A stretch of DNA of 64,000 nt, taken from positions 4,402,001 through 4,466,000 of the forward strand of contig CP099652.1 of the NCBI GenBank assembly GCA_024123955.1. The letters are read 5' to 3'. This document shows positions 17,189-25,980 of the stretch, in pieces. This stretch comes from Oxalobacteraceae bacterium OTU3CINTB1 (GTDB taxonomy: Bacteria > Pseudomonadota > Gammaproteobacteria > Burkholderiales > Burkholderiaceae_D). The first letter of the stretch is position 1, and each line of letters starts with the position of its first letter. Made by a program: the position numbers and the translations under genes. The notes below the pieces were generated by a model that did no database searches, had not been told where the DNA came from, and saw only the letters and a program-made list of their open reading frames with translations.

Positions 17189-17854
17189 ATGGCGCTTCCG
17201 CACCCACCTCCCGTGCCGACATCCGTGCTGATCGTCGAGGACGAACCCGAACTGCTGCACCGTTTCTCGGCGGCGCTGCTGGCCGAGGAGCGCCTGCACC
17301 TGATCGCCGCGGTATCGAACGGGGCTGACGCGCTGGCTGTGCTCGCGAGCACCACGCCGGACGTCGTGCTGCTCGACCTCGGCTTACCCGACGTCGATGG
17401 CATCGTGGTCATCCGCCACGTGATGCGCCATTGCCCCGACTGCGATGTGCTGGTGGTGACGATGTTCGGCGACGATGAACACGTCTTCGCCGCGCTCGAG
17501 GCCGGCGCGACGGGCTACCTGTTGAAGGATGTCGGCCCCGAGCGCATCGCCGCGAGCATCCACGAGCTGCGCGGCGGCGGCGCGCCGATCTCGCCGAGCA
17601 TCGCTCGCCGCGTCCTGGCCCGCATGCGGGCGACGGCGCCAGCCGGGGAGGCGGCGCCGGCGACGATCCTGACGCCGCGCGAAATCGAACTGCTCAAGCT
17701 GACAGCCAAGGGACTGAGCTTCGACAAGGTCGGCGAACTGCTGGGGATCTCGCCACACACGGTGGTCGCCCACGTCAAAAAAATCTACCGCAAGCTGGCC
17801 GTGCACTCGCGCACCGAAGCCGTCTACGAAGCCACGCAACTGGGGCTGCTATGA
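17189..17854 (+). CDS. NarL/FixJ-type response regulator
   Basis: A 221-residue response regulator. The receiver domain (about 12-125) has the acidic pair in VLIVEDEP, phospho-acceptor Asp63 in VVLLDLGLP, Thr in LVVTMFG and Lys in YLLKDVG. The C-terminal LuxR-type helix-turn-helix (about 155-215) reads LTPREIELLKLTAKGLSFDKVGE and SPHTVVAHVKKIYRKL. The gene overlaps the histidine kinase gene by four bases (ATGA), so the two form a coupled two-component system. Targets are not evident. Confidence 0.93.
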   Translation: MALPHPPPVPTSVLIVEDEPELLHRFSAALLAEERLHLIAAVSNGADALAVLASTTPDVVLLDLGLPDVDGIVVIRHVMRHCPDCDVLVVTMFGDDEHVFAALEAGATGYLLKDVGPERIAASIHELRGGGAPISPSIARRVLARMRATAPAGEAAPATILTPREIELLKLTAKGLSFDKVGELLGISPHTVVAHVKKIYRKLAVHSRTEAVYEATQLGLL

Positions 17855-19728
17855 GGTGGTGGCGGCTGTGCGCCGCCGTGCTGGCGTGCGCGGTCGCCGC
17901 ACTGCCGTGGCTGACGCTGGAACCGGCGCCGACCGACGCCGTCATCGAGATCAGGCGGGCGATGATGGTCGAATCGGCCGCCACGGCGCCACCGCCGGAG
18001 ACGGCGGCCTGGCGGGAGACGACGCTGCCGCTATCGCGCGGTCAACCGTCCCGCGGCGCCTGGTTGCGTATGCGCTTCGACGTCTCCCACCCGCCTGCGG
18101 ATTTCTGGGGCGTCCTGCTGCCCTACCTGTATGGCGGCGGCCAAGTCTGGCTCGACGGCCGCCTGGTCGGCGACATGCCCGTCAGCAGCGCGGCCTTGCA
18201 TGTGCGCTGGGAGCGGCCGGCCCTGATCGTCCTGCCGCGCGCCTATCTGGGCGCCGGAGGCCACGAACTGGCGATCCACGCCAGCCCGGTGGCCGGCGAA
18301 ACGGCCATGAACGTTGCGCCGCCCCGCGTCGGGCCGCTGGCGCAGCTGCGCCCCCAATTCGACCGGCGCTATTTTTGGATGCACACGATGCCGGAGTTGA
18401 CCGTCGGCGGCTGCCTGGTCGTCGCGATGCTTATGCTGCTGATCTGGTGGCGCTTGCCCGAAGAGGTGCTGTACGGCTGGTTCGGCATCGCAGCCTTGAT
18501 GTGGGGCATCCGCACCCTGACCTTCGTGATCGAGGCGGTGCCGCCGGAGCGCTGGCAGTGGTGGCGTCTGCTCTATCTGGCGAGCACGGGCGGCTTCATC
18601 GTGGTGCTGGCGCTGTTCGCCGGCCGCCTCGGCGGCATGAACAGCCGCTGGACCGAACGCGCGCTGCTCGCCTACTGGGCCATCGGCCCCGCCTGGCGGC
18701 TGGCGAGCGGCATCGACAGCGACGAGTTAGTCAACCGGCTGTGGACCGCCGGCCTGATCCCGATCGCGATCGCGATCGTGGTCATGTCCGTCGCCACCGC
18801 CAGGCGCCAACGCACGCCGCTGTCGTTCTTATTGCCCGCCGCGCTAGCCGTGGCCACGCTGACCGGCATCCACGATTATCTGATGGTGTGGAAGCCGCGC
18901 TTGCTGGCCCAGTTCGCACCGGGCTGGGTGGGACAACGCTATTTCCTGCTGCACTACGGAGCCGACCTCGTGCTGGTGGCGATGGGCGTGCTGCTGTGCG
19001 CGCGCTTCGTGCTCAGCGTGCGCGCGCTGCGCGAGCTCAACGAGACGCTCGAATCGCGCGTCGCCGACCGCGAGCGGGCGCTGACGGTCAACTTCGAGAG
19101 GATGGCCGAGTTGGAGAGGCAAAACGCGGCGGCCGTCGAGCGCAAGCTGATCATGCGCGAGATCCACGACGGCCTCGGCTCCAAACTGTTTACGTCGCTG
19201 TCGCGCGTCGAGCGCGGCGCCATGGACGCCACCGAGATGGCCTCATCGTTGCGGGCCTGCATCGCGGACATGCGTCTCGCGCTCGAAGCGCTGGCGCCCG
19301 ACGACCATGGCCTGCAGGTCGCGTTCGGCGACTTCATGTTCCGTTGGGCTGCCGAGCTGGAAGCGATCGGGGTGCGGTACGCATGGACCGTCGAGCTCCC
19401 CGACGATACATTGCAACTGGGGCCGCACGCCACGCTCCAGGTGTTGCGCACGGCGCAGGAAGCGCTCACCAATGTCGCCAAGCACGCCGACGCGCGCAGG
19501 GTCGAGCTGTCGCTGGTGGCCCGCGATGGCCGGCTCGTGCTGAGCGTCGCCGACGACGGCGTCGGCCTTGCGCGCAGGCCCGAGTCCGGCGGACGGGGCT
19601 TGCCCAATATGGCCGCGCGCGCCCAGCAGCTCGGCGGCACGCTGCGCGTCGAACCCGGCCCCGAGCGGGGCACCGTCGTCACGCTGACGCTGGAGTTGGA
19701 ACGGGTCGGTCGCCCGCGCATGGCGTGA
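17851..19728 (+). CDS. Membrane sensor histidine kinase, HisKA_3 type
   Basis: A 625-residue partner of the upstream response regulator. An N-terminal hydrophobic segment and an extracytoplasmic jelly-roll-like domain (about 30-175, LRMRFDVSHPPADFWGVLLP) are followed by roughly seven membrane segments (about 185-395), like the 7TM-DISM sensors. A coiled linker leads to the dimerisation box with His439 in MREIHDGLGSKLF. The C-terminal ATPase has the N box (AQEALTNVAKHA) and G boxes (VADDGVG, GGRGLPNM). The signal sensed is unknown. Confidence 0.9.
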   Translation: MRWWRLCAAVLACAVAALPWLTLEPAPTDAVIEIRRAMMVESAATAPPPETAAWRETTLPLSRGQPSRGAWLRMRFDVSHPPADFWGVLLPYLYGGGQVWLDGRLVGDMPVSSAALHVRWERPALIVLPRAYLGAGGHELAIHASPVAGETAMNVAPPRVGPLAQLRPQFDRRYFWMHTMPELTVGGCLVVAMLMLLIWWRLPEEVLYGWFGIAALMWGIRTLTFVIEAVPPERWQWWRLLYLASTGGFIVVLALFAGRLGGMNSRWTERALLAYWAIGPAWRLASGIDSDELVNRLWTAGLIPIAIAIVVMSVATARRQRTPLSFLLPAALAVATLTGIHDYLMVWKPRLLAQFAPGWVGQRYFLLHYGADLVLVAMGVLLCARFVLSVRALRELNETLESRVADRERALTVNFERMAELERQNAAAVERKLIMREIHDGLGSKLFTSLSRVERGAMDATEMASSLRACIADMRLALEALAPDDHGLQVAFGDFMFRWAAELEAIGVRYAWTVELPDDTLQLGPHATLQVLRTAQEALTNVAKHADARRVELSLVARDGRLVLSVADDGVGLARRPESGGRGLPNMAARAQQLGGTLRVEPGPERGTVVTLTLELERVGRPRMA

Positions 19729-19756
19729 GCGGGGATATAACGTCGCGTTGAGGCAC

Positions 19757-20440
19757 TTAATCGAAAAGCCCTGGAGACAACGGCGCCGCCAGCGCCGCTC
19801 CCTGATTGCGCGAATTTCCAACCGCCGTCGACACCTGATACCACGCGAACCTGTCGGCGCCCAGCGCCACCGAGCGCGCAAGCTCTGCCGCCTGTTCACC
19901 GGATAGCTCCGGGTCCATCCAGGTGGCCGCGTCGCTCGCGGAGAACACCACCGGGCGCCGGTCGTGCACGTCGATCATGCCGCCTTCCGCATCGTCGGTC
20001 ACGATGGCGAAGCCGGAAGCGTTACGGTCCTCCGAACCCGCACCCCACGCGGTCAGGGCCGCCATGTAGAGCATTTCGCCGTCGGCCCGATGAATATGCC
20101 AGGGCTGCTTGTTCGGCTTCTCGCCGGTCCATTCATACCAACCATTGGCCGGCACGATGATGCGGCCCGTGCCGAGCAGGCGCCCCCAGTACCTGCCCGC
20201 GATCTTGTCCAGCCGCGCGTTGGGCGTTGGCCGGACCGTCGCCGGGGAACCGGCCGCCTTGTACATCCACCAGCGGTCGTCAATGACCAGCGCCCCGCCC
20301 TCCGCCCGCAAGATCGGCCGCACCGTCCCCGGCGCCGCATTAAACAACAGTTCCGCGCGGCTGCGGCGCAGGACCTCGCCGGCCCAACTAAAATCGTTGA
20401 GCACCCTATCGATGTCGTTTTGGTCGAGGCGTCCGCACAT
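19757..20440 (-). CDS. SOS response-associated peptidase (SRAP; YedK/HMCES family)
   Basis: A 227-residue protein that would cross-link to abasic sites in single-stranded DNA through its N-terminal cysteine, protecting them during replication. The start MCGR exposes Cys2 once Met is removed, as in all SRAP proteins. Other family hallmarks are present: RPTPNARLDKIAG, IVPANGWYEW with the catalytic Glu, and the DVHDRRP histidine motif. The gene reads away from a perfect LexA operator at 20472-20491, so SOS induction is directly supported. Confidence 0.95.
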   Translation of the reverse strand: MCGRLDQNDIDRVLNDFSWAGEVLRRSRAELLFNAAPGTVRPILRAEGGALVIDDRWWMYKAAGSPATVRPTPNARLDKIAGRYWGRLLGTGRIIVPANGWYEWTGEKPNKQPWHIHRADGEMLYMAALTAWGAGSEDRNASGFAIVTDDAEGGMIDVHDRRPVVFSASDAATWMDPELSGEQAAELARSVALGADRFAWYQVSTAVGNSRNQGAALAAPLSPGLFD

Positions 20441-20471
20441 AGGACTATCATAACCGATCCAAAATGCAATA

Positions 20472-20491
20472 TACTGTATAAAAGCACAGTA
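20472..20491. promoter_or_regulatory. LexA (SOS) operator between divergent genes
   Basis: The half-sites TACTG and CAGTA are separated by ten A/T-rich bases, giving the exact CTGT-N8-ACAG core of proteobacterial SOS boxes. The palindrome extends outward to ten-base arms (AATATACTGT and ACAGTATATT, 20469-20494). It sits about 30 bp from the SRAP start and about 18 bp from the start of the divergent unknown gene, so it should control both. Confidence 0.9.
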
Positions 20492-20508
20492 TATTACGGG
20501 GTGGCAAA

Positions 20509-21207
20509 TTGAAGGTTTGGGTTCAGCGCCGACTGGATGGCGGCGCGGCGCTGGATCGGCCGGTGCCGATCGCGCCGCCGCATGAGCCGTTGGAGTTGCT
20601 GGTGATGCGGATCACCGACCAGGGCCAGCGCAAGCCGACCAAGGTCGCGCGCCTGCTCGCGCCCGACGGCCCGGCGCGCATTGTCGACGAGCTGGTGATG
20701 CCGAAGCTGGTCTGGTTCAAGGGCATGCAGTTCGTACTCAGCGGCGCGCAGCAACGACGCCATGCGCACGGGCTGAAAGGCTATGGCCAGTCATGGCTGT
20801 GCCAACTGGAGCTGCCGGCGGTCGTCAACGCCTTCAGGGTTGTGCCACTGTACCGCTACGGCGAGCAGATCGCACGGCGCGAGCTGACCGACCGGCATAT
20901 CAGGACCTTGAGCGGCGGGCTGCTGGTGACCAGCATCGTGGAACCAGCGCTAGGCCGGGCGACGGTGCGTGCGGAGGTCGGACCGGCGGCCTCCGCCACG
21001 GCTTGCGGACGCGGCGCGCTGCTCGACGCCAATCTCGAATGGATGTCGGCGGACGGCTTTGAACTGTCCGGCTTTGAACAAGTACCGGCCCACGCGCAGC
21101 GGCCCGCGGTCACGCTGCAGCAAGGCTGGCTGTGCAAGCCGGATTGGGATTTGCTGGCATTGCTCGATCCAGCCCGCAACTATCGGGACCGCCGTGACGA
21201 GCGATAA
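20509..21207 (+). CDS. SOS-linked protein of unknown function
   Basis: A 232-residue protein not assigned to a family. The start is TTG at 20509 behind ACGGGGTGG; no better in-frame start lies near the promoter. The protein is basic and tryptophan/valine-rich, with no signal peptide or membrane segment, and the C-terminus is charged (YRDRRDER). The LexA box overlaps its promoter, so it is probably damage-induced together with SRAP. The next small gene begins 33 bp downstream and is probably co-transcribed. A DNA-repair or DNA-protection role is inferred only from regulation. Confidence 0.75.
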   Translation: MKVWVQRRLDGGAALDRPVPIAPPHEPLELLVMRITDQGQRKPTKVARLLAPDGPARIVDELVMPKLVWFKGMQFVLSGAQQRRHAHGLKGYGQSWLCQLELPAVVNAFRVVPLYRYGEQIARRELTDRHIRTLSGGLLVTSIVEPALGRATVRAEVGPAASATACGRGALLDANLEWMSADGFELSGFEQVPAHAQRPAVTLQQGWLCKPDWDLLALLDPARNYRDRRDER

Positions 21208-21240
21208 ATTGCAAGACCGACCCACAAACAATGGAGGGAT

Positions 21241-21453
21241 ATGATCGAATCGAGAAGAGTGGACAAACTGACGGCGGGACGGGTGGACGTCGCGATCGTG
21301 TTCAGGGAAATGCTGGGCGCGGACGATGCGGCCGCTTACATGGAAGCGAACGGCATACCCGCGCATGTCGCCGAGCGCGTGCTGCGTGGCAAGGCAAAAA
21401 CCGGGACGCGTGATGGCGCCCACCACCCAAACACGAACCTGCACGAAGCTTGA
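21241..21453 (+). CDS. Small SOS-linked protein of unknown function
   Basis: A 70-residue protein with an excellent ribosome site (ATGGAGGGAT directly before the ATG). The body (VDKLTAGRVDVAIVFREMLG, AAAYMEANGIPAHVAERVLRG) looks like a compact helical protein, and the last 15 residues are polar. It follows the LexA-controlled unknown gene by 33 bp and probably shares its transcript. No family was recognised. Confidence 0.7.
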   Translation: MIESRRVDKLTAGRVDVAIVFREMLGADDAAAYMEANGIPAHVAERVLRGKAKTGTRDGAHHPNTNLHEA

Positions 21454-21608
21454 CCGGTCTCAACCGACAGCCGGGGTCGCGTGCCGCCGGCCTCCGGATG
21501 AGCCTATATTGGCCCTCACTGATCCGGGTTTTTCTTCACTACGTCGCGCCAGTGTCCTACCCCCATCAGCTTATCGAAACGAAGCTTCGTCAAAGGGGGA
21601 ATACGATC

Positions 21609-23348
21609 ATGAGCACGCCGTTCGTCAATGAAGAATTCACTTTCACCAATCCGGACGGCAGCGCCGTCCAAGTCAGGGGCTGGGGCAACCAGTACCACGC
21701 GAGGTTCGAAACCCTCGACGGCTACACCGTGGTCCAGGACCCCGACACCGGCTTCTACCAATACGCGACGCTGGCCGACGACGGGCACGCGCTGGTGCCG
21801 ACCGGGCACACCGCCGGCGAGGTCGACCCGCAGAGCCTGGACCTGCGGCCCCATCTCCAATTGCCGCCGGAGCGCGCCCGCCAGCAAGCGCAGCGCTCGC
21901 CGCTGCGGCAGGGAGCGCCAAGCCGCTGGCAGATCCGGCGCGCGGAAAAAAAGACCCGGCGCCGCGCGATGATGCCCAGCGCCGCCGGAGAACTGCCGCA
22001 AGCGCAAGGAACGATCACCGTCGGCAACTTCGTCGGGCTGTGCATCCTGATCCGGTTTCCCGACGTGGCCGACACCATCCCGGTGGCCGCCATCAACAGC
22101 TTCTGCAATCAGGCCGGCTACACCGGCTACGGCAACAATGGCTCGGTGCGCGACTATTTCTTCGACAATTCCAAGGGCAAACTCACCTACACCAACGTGG
22201 TGACGCAGTACTACACCGCCGCGCACAATCGCGCCTACTACACGGATCCGGCGATCGCCTACGGCACCCGCGCCAAGGAACTGATCGTCGAGGCGCTGAC
22301 ATGGCTGAAGGCGCAAGGGTTCAATTTCGGCCAGCTCACCAGCGACGGCAGCGGCTACGTCAATGCGCTGAACGTGTTTTACGCCGGCCCCACCGTCAAC
22401 AACTGGTCCCAGGGGCTATGGCCGCATTCCTGGAATCTCGCCGCCCCGTTCGACGCCGGCGGCGGCAAGAAAATGTTCGACTACCAGATCACCGACATCG
22501 GCAGCGAACTGACCTTGCGCACTTTCTGCCACGAGAACGGACACATGGTCTGCGACTACCCCGACCTCTACGACTACGACAGCGGCGCCGGCGCCTCGGC
22601 CGGCCTGGGTCACTTCTGCCTCATGTGCTACGGCGGCAACGACAAGAATCCGGTGCAAATCTGCGCCTACCTGAAGAACGAGTCAGGTTGGGCCACCAAG
22701 GCCGTGGCGATCATGCCGGGCATCACCGCGACGCTGTCGGCCGCCAACAACGACTTCTACATCTATGCCAAAAGCGCGACGGAATACATGATCATGGAGA
22801 ACCGGCAAAAGACCGGCCGCGACACCTTCCTGCCCGATGCCGGCCTGGCCATCTTCCATGTCGATGAAAACGGCAACAACAGCAACGAGCAACGCACGCC
22901 CGCCCAGCACTACGAGTGTTCGCTGGTGCAAGCGGACAACCGCTTCGACCTGGAAAAGAACGCCAACGCGGGCGACGCCGACGACCTGTTCGGCGCGCCG
23001 ACCAGGACCGAGTTTTCGGATACCACCAACCCCAGCAGCAAATGGTGGGACGGCAGCAATTCGGGGCTAAGGATCAACGCCGTTTCGGCCTCGGGCGCGG
23101 TCATGACGTTCAACGCCCCGGCCACCATCAACTGGGAAAACAGCAAGGCGGTGCTGTCCACCTACACCAGTCCGCATTCGATGAACGCCTGGGCGTATGT
23201 GCAGGACCTCGGCTGGCGCAAGGTGCAGCCGCTGACGCCGGACGGCGTGACCAACATGTTTGTCTTGCTGGCCGAAGCCCAGGCGTACAACAGGAAAGTG
23301 AACGTGTATGCCGACACGTCGCTGATTTACCAGGCTTATTGTGTGTAA
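21609..23348 (+). CDS. M6-like (immune inhibitor A-type) secreted metalloprotease
   Basis: A 579-residue protein from the ATG at 21609 (GGGGGA ribosome site). An upstream in-frame extension to 21450 overlaps the previous gene and looks non-coding. The zinc site is HENGH at residues 308-312 within TFCHENGHMVCDYPDLYDYDS, a pattern of M6-type peptidases. The N-terminal part (1-80) resembles the short M6 propeptide (ETLDGYTVVQDPDTGFYQYA). There is no classical signal peptide. The last 70 or so residues form a separate domain (YTSPHSMNAWAYVQ, RKVQPLTPDGVTNMFVLL). The next gene is a free-standing homologue of that domain. Confidence 0.85.
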   Translation: MSTPFVNEEFTFTNPDGSAVQVRGWGNQYHARFETLDGYTVVQDPDTGFYQYATLADDGHALVPTGHTAGEVDPQSLDLRPHLQLPPERARQQAQRSPLRQGAPSRWQIRRAEKKTRRRAMMPSAAGELPQAQGTITVGNFVGLCILIRFPDVADTIPVAAINSFCNQAGYTGYGNNGSVRDYFFDNSKGKLTYTNVVTQYYTAAHNRAYYTDPAIAYGTRAKELIVEALTWLKAQGFNFGQLTSDGSGYVNALNVFYAGPTVNNWSQGLWPHSWNLAAPFDAGGGKKMFDYQITDIGSELTLRTFCHENGHMVCDYPDLYDYDSGAGASAGLGHFCLMCYGGNDKNPVQICAYLKNESGWATKAVAIMPGITATLSAANNDFYIYAKSATEYMIMENRQKTGRDTFLPDAGLAIFHVDENGNNSNEQRTPAQHYECSLVQADNRFDLEKNANAGDADDLFGAPTRTEFSDTTNPSSKWWDGSNSGLRINAVSASGAVMTFNAPATINWENSKAVLSTYTSPHSMNAWAYVQDLGWRKVQPLTPDGVTNMFVLLAEAQAYNRKVNVYADTSLIYQAYCV

Positions 23349-23376
23349 CCGTCGATCTTCCCTAAGGAGCAATATC

Positions 23377-23610
23377 ATGGCTTACGTAAACTTCTCCAAC
23401 CTCAGCGTGGTGCAAACCTACACCAGTCCACATTCGATGAACGCATGGGGATTGCTGTCGACGCAGCCTTACAGAAAGGTGCAGCCGATCAGCGTCGACG
23501 GCGCCACCAACATGTTCGTGATCCTGTGCACGGCCAGGGCCAGCGGCCGAACGGTGTCCGGGTCGTACGACAATGCGACCGGGTTGTTGTACACGCTCTA
23601 TCTGAATTGA
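23377..23610 (+). CDS. Stand-alone homologue of the protease C-terminal domain
   Basis: A 77-residue protein 28 bp after the M6-like protease, with a strong AAGGAG ribosome site. It matches the protease C-terminus closely: TYTSPHSMNAW is identical in both, and RKVQPISVDGATNMFVIL pairs with RKVQPLTPDGVTNMFVLL. There is no signal peptide. It could be a carbohydrate- or surface-binding module, a protease inhibitor that mimics the enzyme's own domain, or a partner for assembly. The function is not known. Confidence 0.8.
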   Translation: MAYVNFSNLSVVQTYTSPHSMNAWGLLSTQPYRKVQPISVDGATNMFVILCTARASGRTVSGSYDNATGLLYTLYLN

Positions 23611-23625
23611 CCGGGAAGAATTGTC

Positions 23626-23985
23626 ATGGCTCCCTCTTCCATCACGATCAAGCTCGACTTCGGCGCCGGCGCCAATGCCGGCAACCACAGCATGTCCCTG
23701 GACGGCGGCGTTCCGACGCCGTTTTCCAGCGCCGCCCACAGCCACGGGCCAGCGGAATCGGCGGCGCCGGCGCCGTCCCTCGGCCTCGCCCCCGCCGGCA
23801 GCACGGTATGGGCCCATGACGTCTCGCAGCAAGAAGACGTCCCCACGCCAGTGGACAACGCTGCCCACGCCATCGGTGTCGACGGCGGTCCGGCGCCCGA
23901 TCCACAGATGGCAAGCCCGGCGTCCGCCGATCTGCCGGCGCCGGAACCGTCGCAAGACGATGACGGCGCAGGTGTACAACACTAG
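23626..23985 (+). CDS. Hypothetical Ala/Pro-rich protein downstream of the M6-like protease
   Basis: A 119-residue protein starting 15 bp after the preceding gene, with GGGAAG upstream of the ATG. It is rich in Ala, Pro, Ser, His and Asp and looks disordered (SSAAHSHGPAES, SADLPAPEPSQDDDG). It probably completes the protease operon. No family was recognised; its coding status rests on position and the ribosome site. Confidence 0.55.
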   Translation: MAPSSITIKLDFGAGANAGNHSMSLDGGVPTPFSSAAHSHGPAESAAPAPSLGLAPAGSTVWAHDVSQQEDVPTPVDNAAHAIGVDGGPAPDPQMASPASADLPAPEPSQDDDGAGVQH

Positions 23986-24063
23986 GCACCATCAACGCCC
24001 GGGCGGACAAGCGCCGCCCGGCCCCCTCACCGTGCCACGCCATGTTCTTGCTGGCATACGCGA

Positions 24064-24077
24064 TTACAAATCTGTCA
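24064..24077 (+). promoter_or_regulatory. Possible CopR/CusR-like operator before the czcE-like gene
   Basis: TTACA-N4-TGTCA, an imperfect palindrome of the kind bound by OmpR-type heavy-metal regulators, lies about 80 bp before the czcE-like start. Further TGTCA/GTCAT copies follow within 35 bp. No metal two-component system is present in this window. The assignment is tentative. Confidence 0.35.
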
Positions 24078-24153
24078 TCCAAGCGTCATGTTCCTGTCAG
24101 TGCGCGCTCCTTAAACTGGTCCTGTCTTCACTCAACAACCCAAAGGACCTATC

Positions 24154-24483
24154 ATGTTTAAGACACTGCGTACCCTGATCATTTGCACCACCATCGTCGG
24201 CGCCGGCCTGGCACAGGCGGCTCCCGCGACACCCGCCAACTACGGCAGCGCTGCCGGCAACGGTTTCGCCGACCGCGCGATCACGATCACGCCCGGCATC
24301 AAATGGGTGAACGTCAACAATGGCGATACCGTGGCGTTCACCGTCAATGGCAAAACCTTCACCTGGCATTTCGAGACCCTGCACGCGGAAGATCAATTCG
24401 GCCTGGAGAAGATCGCGCCCGAAGGCGTGGACGTGGGAATGGTGACCGTCTACGTCGGCAGCAATCCGCTCTATCGCGGCTGA
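24154..24483 (+). CDS. CzcE-like periplasmic heavy-metal-binding protein
   Basis: A 109-residue exported protein. The signal peptide is about residues 1-23 (GAGLAQAAPA). The mature part matches the CzcE pattern of Cupriavidus metallidurans: ITITPGIKWVNVNNGDTVAF, GKTFTWHFET and IAPEGVDVGMVTVYVGSNPLY. CzcE binds copper in the periplasm. An AAAGGACC ribosome site precedes the ATG. It is a single-gene unit convergent with the ExbB/ExbD operon, 12 bp apart. Confidence 0.75.
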   Translation: MFKTLRTLIICTTIVGAGLAQAAPATPANYGSAAGNGFADRAITITPGIKWVNVNNGDTVAFTVNGKTFTWHFETLHAEDQFGLEKIAPEGVDVGMVTVYVGSNPLYRG

Positions 24484-24495
24484 TGTGACGCCGAA

Positions 24496-25980
24496 TTACT
24501 TCGTCAGCACCAGCGAGAAAAACAGCCGCGTCGGGCCGTTCGCCATCTTGAAGAAGATCTTGTTGCGGCCCTTCCTGAAACGCACCGTGCGCTTGGCCTC
24601 GGTCATATTGTAATCGCGACCATGGGTGTTGGGAACGTCGTACAGCGCGGGCCAGAACGCCTGTTTGTTGATGTTTCCGCCAGCCCAGACCTGCACGTCG
24701 TTGAGCCAGATCTGGGCGTCGTCGTCGGCGCCTATCCACATCGTCAATTCCTGGTCGCGGTCCATCATCACTTCGGTATAGCCGTAATACACCGCGTCTT
24801 CGTCGGGGTCCGGCGGCACCAGCGGATAGCTGGCGGCGTGCACATAGCGCCACTTCAACTGCCGGTTTTCCTTGCCCGCATAGACGGCATCGAGGACCAC
24901 GCCCTGCTCGGGCGGATAGCGATGGTTGGAAAACAGCCCGCGGCCATGCTTGCCCTCGAAAGGGCCGATCACATACCAGCTATTGATGTAGACCCGGTTG
25001 GAAAATTCGCCACCCCGGCCCAGCACGCGGCCGGCGCCCTTGATCATCGAACGCGCATCGACCGGCGGAATATTGCCGCCGCCCGGATTGAAAATCGCCT
25101 CGCCGGCGCCGGTGTAGTTCCGCGCGGCGCCCGTCGGCAGCGCCGCATCGCGTTTGATGAAGGCAGCGATGCGCTGCTCGATGCCGTTCCCGCCGATTCC
25201 GGGCGTGGCGTCGGCGCGGCCTTCGCCACCCTGTGCATCGTCGCCGCCACCACCGCCAATGCCCGTTCCCGGCTTGCTGTCGGTGCCGTTGGCCTGAACG
25301 GCGCCAACCTGCCCGCGCTTGACGGCCACGCCGTCACGCTGGCGCGCCAGATCCTGCTGGCGCTGCGCCAGCGCGGCGCGCGCCTTTGTCTCGAGCTCCT
25401 GGATTTCCGCCGCCAATTGTCCGGGCGTGGCGCCCGGCGGCGGCGCGCCGTTCGGCGGTGGCGTGGCGCGCGACGGTGGTGTGGCGTCAGGCGGCGGCGC
25501 CGCGCTGTCGGCCGGCGGTGACGCCAGCCGCTCCCGCGCCTTTTGCACCGGTATCTTCTCGATTCTCGCCAACTCGGTGGCTTTGAGCGCTTTCTCCACC
25601 TCCGCGATGGCGGCCGACAGCTCCCTAGCTTCCGCAAGCAGTTGCTCCGGGGGTTTCGGCAGCGACGTCGCACGGAAGTCCGGCTCGTCCACGGCGCCAG
25701 CGCCATCGCGCGGCGGCGCGCCGGGACGGCTTTGATCCAGCAAGTCCTTGATCTTCTCCATGTCCATCACGCGTTTTTCGATCCTGGACTGCCTTGCCAC
25801 GGCAGCGCTGACGCTCTCCCGCTCGCGCTGCTGCGCCATCTCCACCCGATAGACGCCGAAGTAATAGAGCAGCTGGATCAGCAGCGCGTGCACCGCCAGC
25901 GAGACCAGCACGAAGCCATACCGCCGCACGCCCTCGCGGCGGGCCCTCGGCTCCCATTCATCGAGTCGGCCGAACATCAT
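24496..25980 (-). CDS. TonB-position membrane protein with C-terminal jelly-roll-like domain
   Basis: A 494-residue protein. The start at 25980 overlaps the exbD stop (ATGA). The N-terminus is cytoplasmic with one membrane segment (about 20-42, FVLVSLAVHALLIQLLYYFG), as in TonB. A charged helical stretch and a long Pro/Ala-rich and Gly-rich linker (about 170-300) follow. The C-terminal 170 residues are not a TonB domain. They read like a carbohydrate-binding or PA14-like jelly roll (INSWYVIGPFEGKHGRG, YPPEQGV, QLKWRYV, MWIGADDDAQIWLNDVQVW). The gene takes the usual place of tonB after exbB and exbD, so the proton-driven motor probably drives this protein instead. Its target is unknown. Confidence 0.7.
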   Translation of the reverse strand: MMFGRLDEWEPRARREGVRRYGFVLVSLAVHALLIQLLYYFGVYRVEMAQQRERESVSAAVARQSRIEKRVMDMEKIKDLLDQSRPGAPPRDGAGAVDEPDFRATSLPKPPEQLLAEARELSAAIAEVEKALKATELARIEKIPVQKARERLASPPADSAAPPPDATPPSRATPPPNGAPPPGATPGQLAAEIQELETKARAALAQRQQDLARQRDGVAVKRGQVGAVQANGTDSKPGTGIGGGGGDDAQGGEGRADATPGIGGNGIEQRIAAFIKRDAALPTGAARNYTGAGEAIFNPGGGNIPPVDARSMIKGAGRVLGRGGEFSNRVYINSWYVIGPFEGKHGRGLFSNHRYPPEQGVVLDAVYAGKENRQLKWRYVHAASYPLVPPDPDEDAVYYGYTEVMMDRDQELTMWIGADDDAQIWLNDVQVWAGGNINKQAFWPALYDVPNTHGRDYNMTEAKRTVRFRKGRNKIFFKMANGPTRLFFSLVLTK

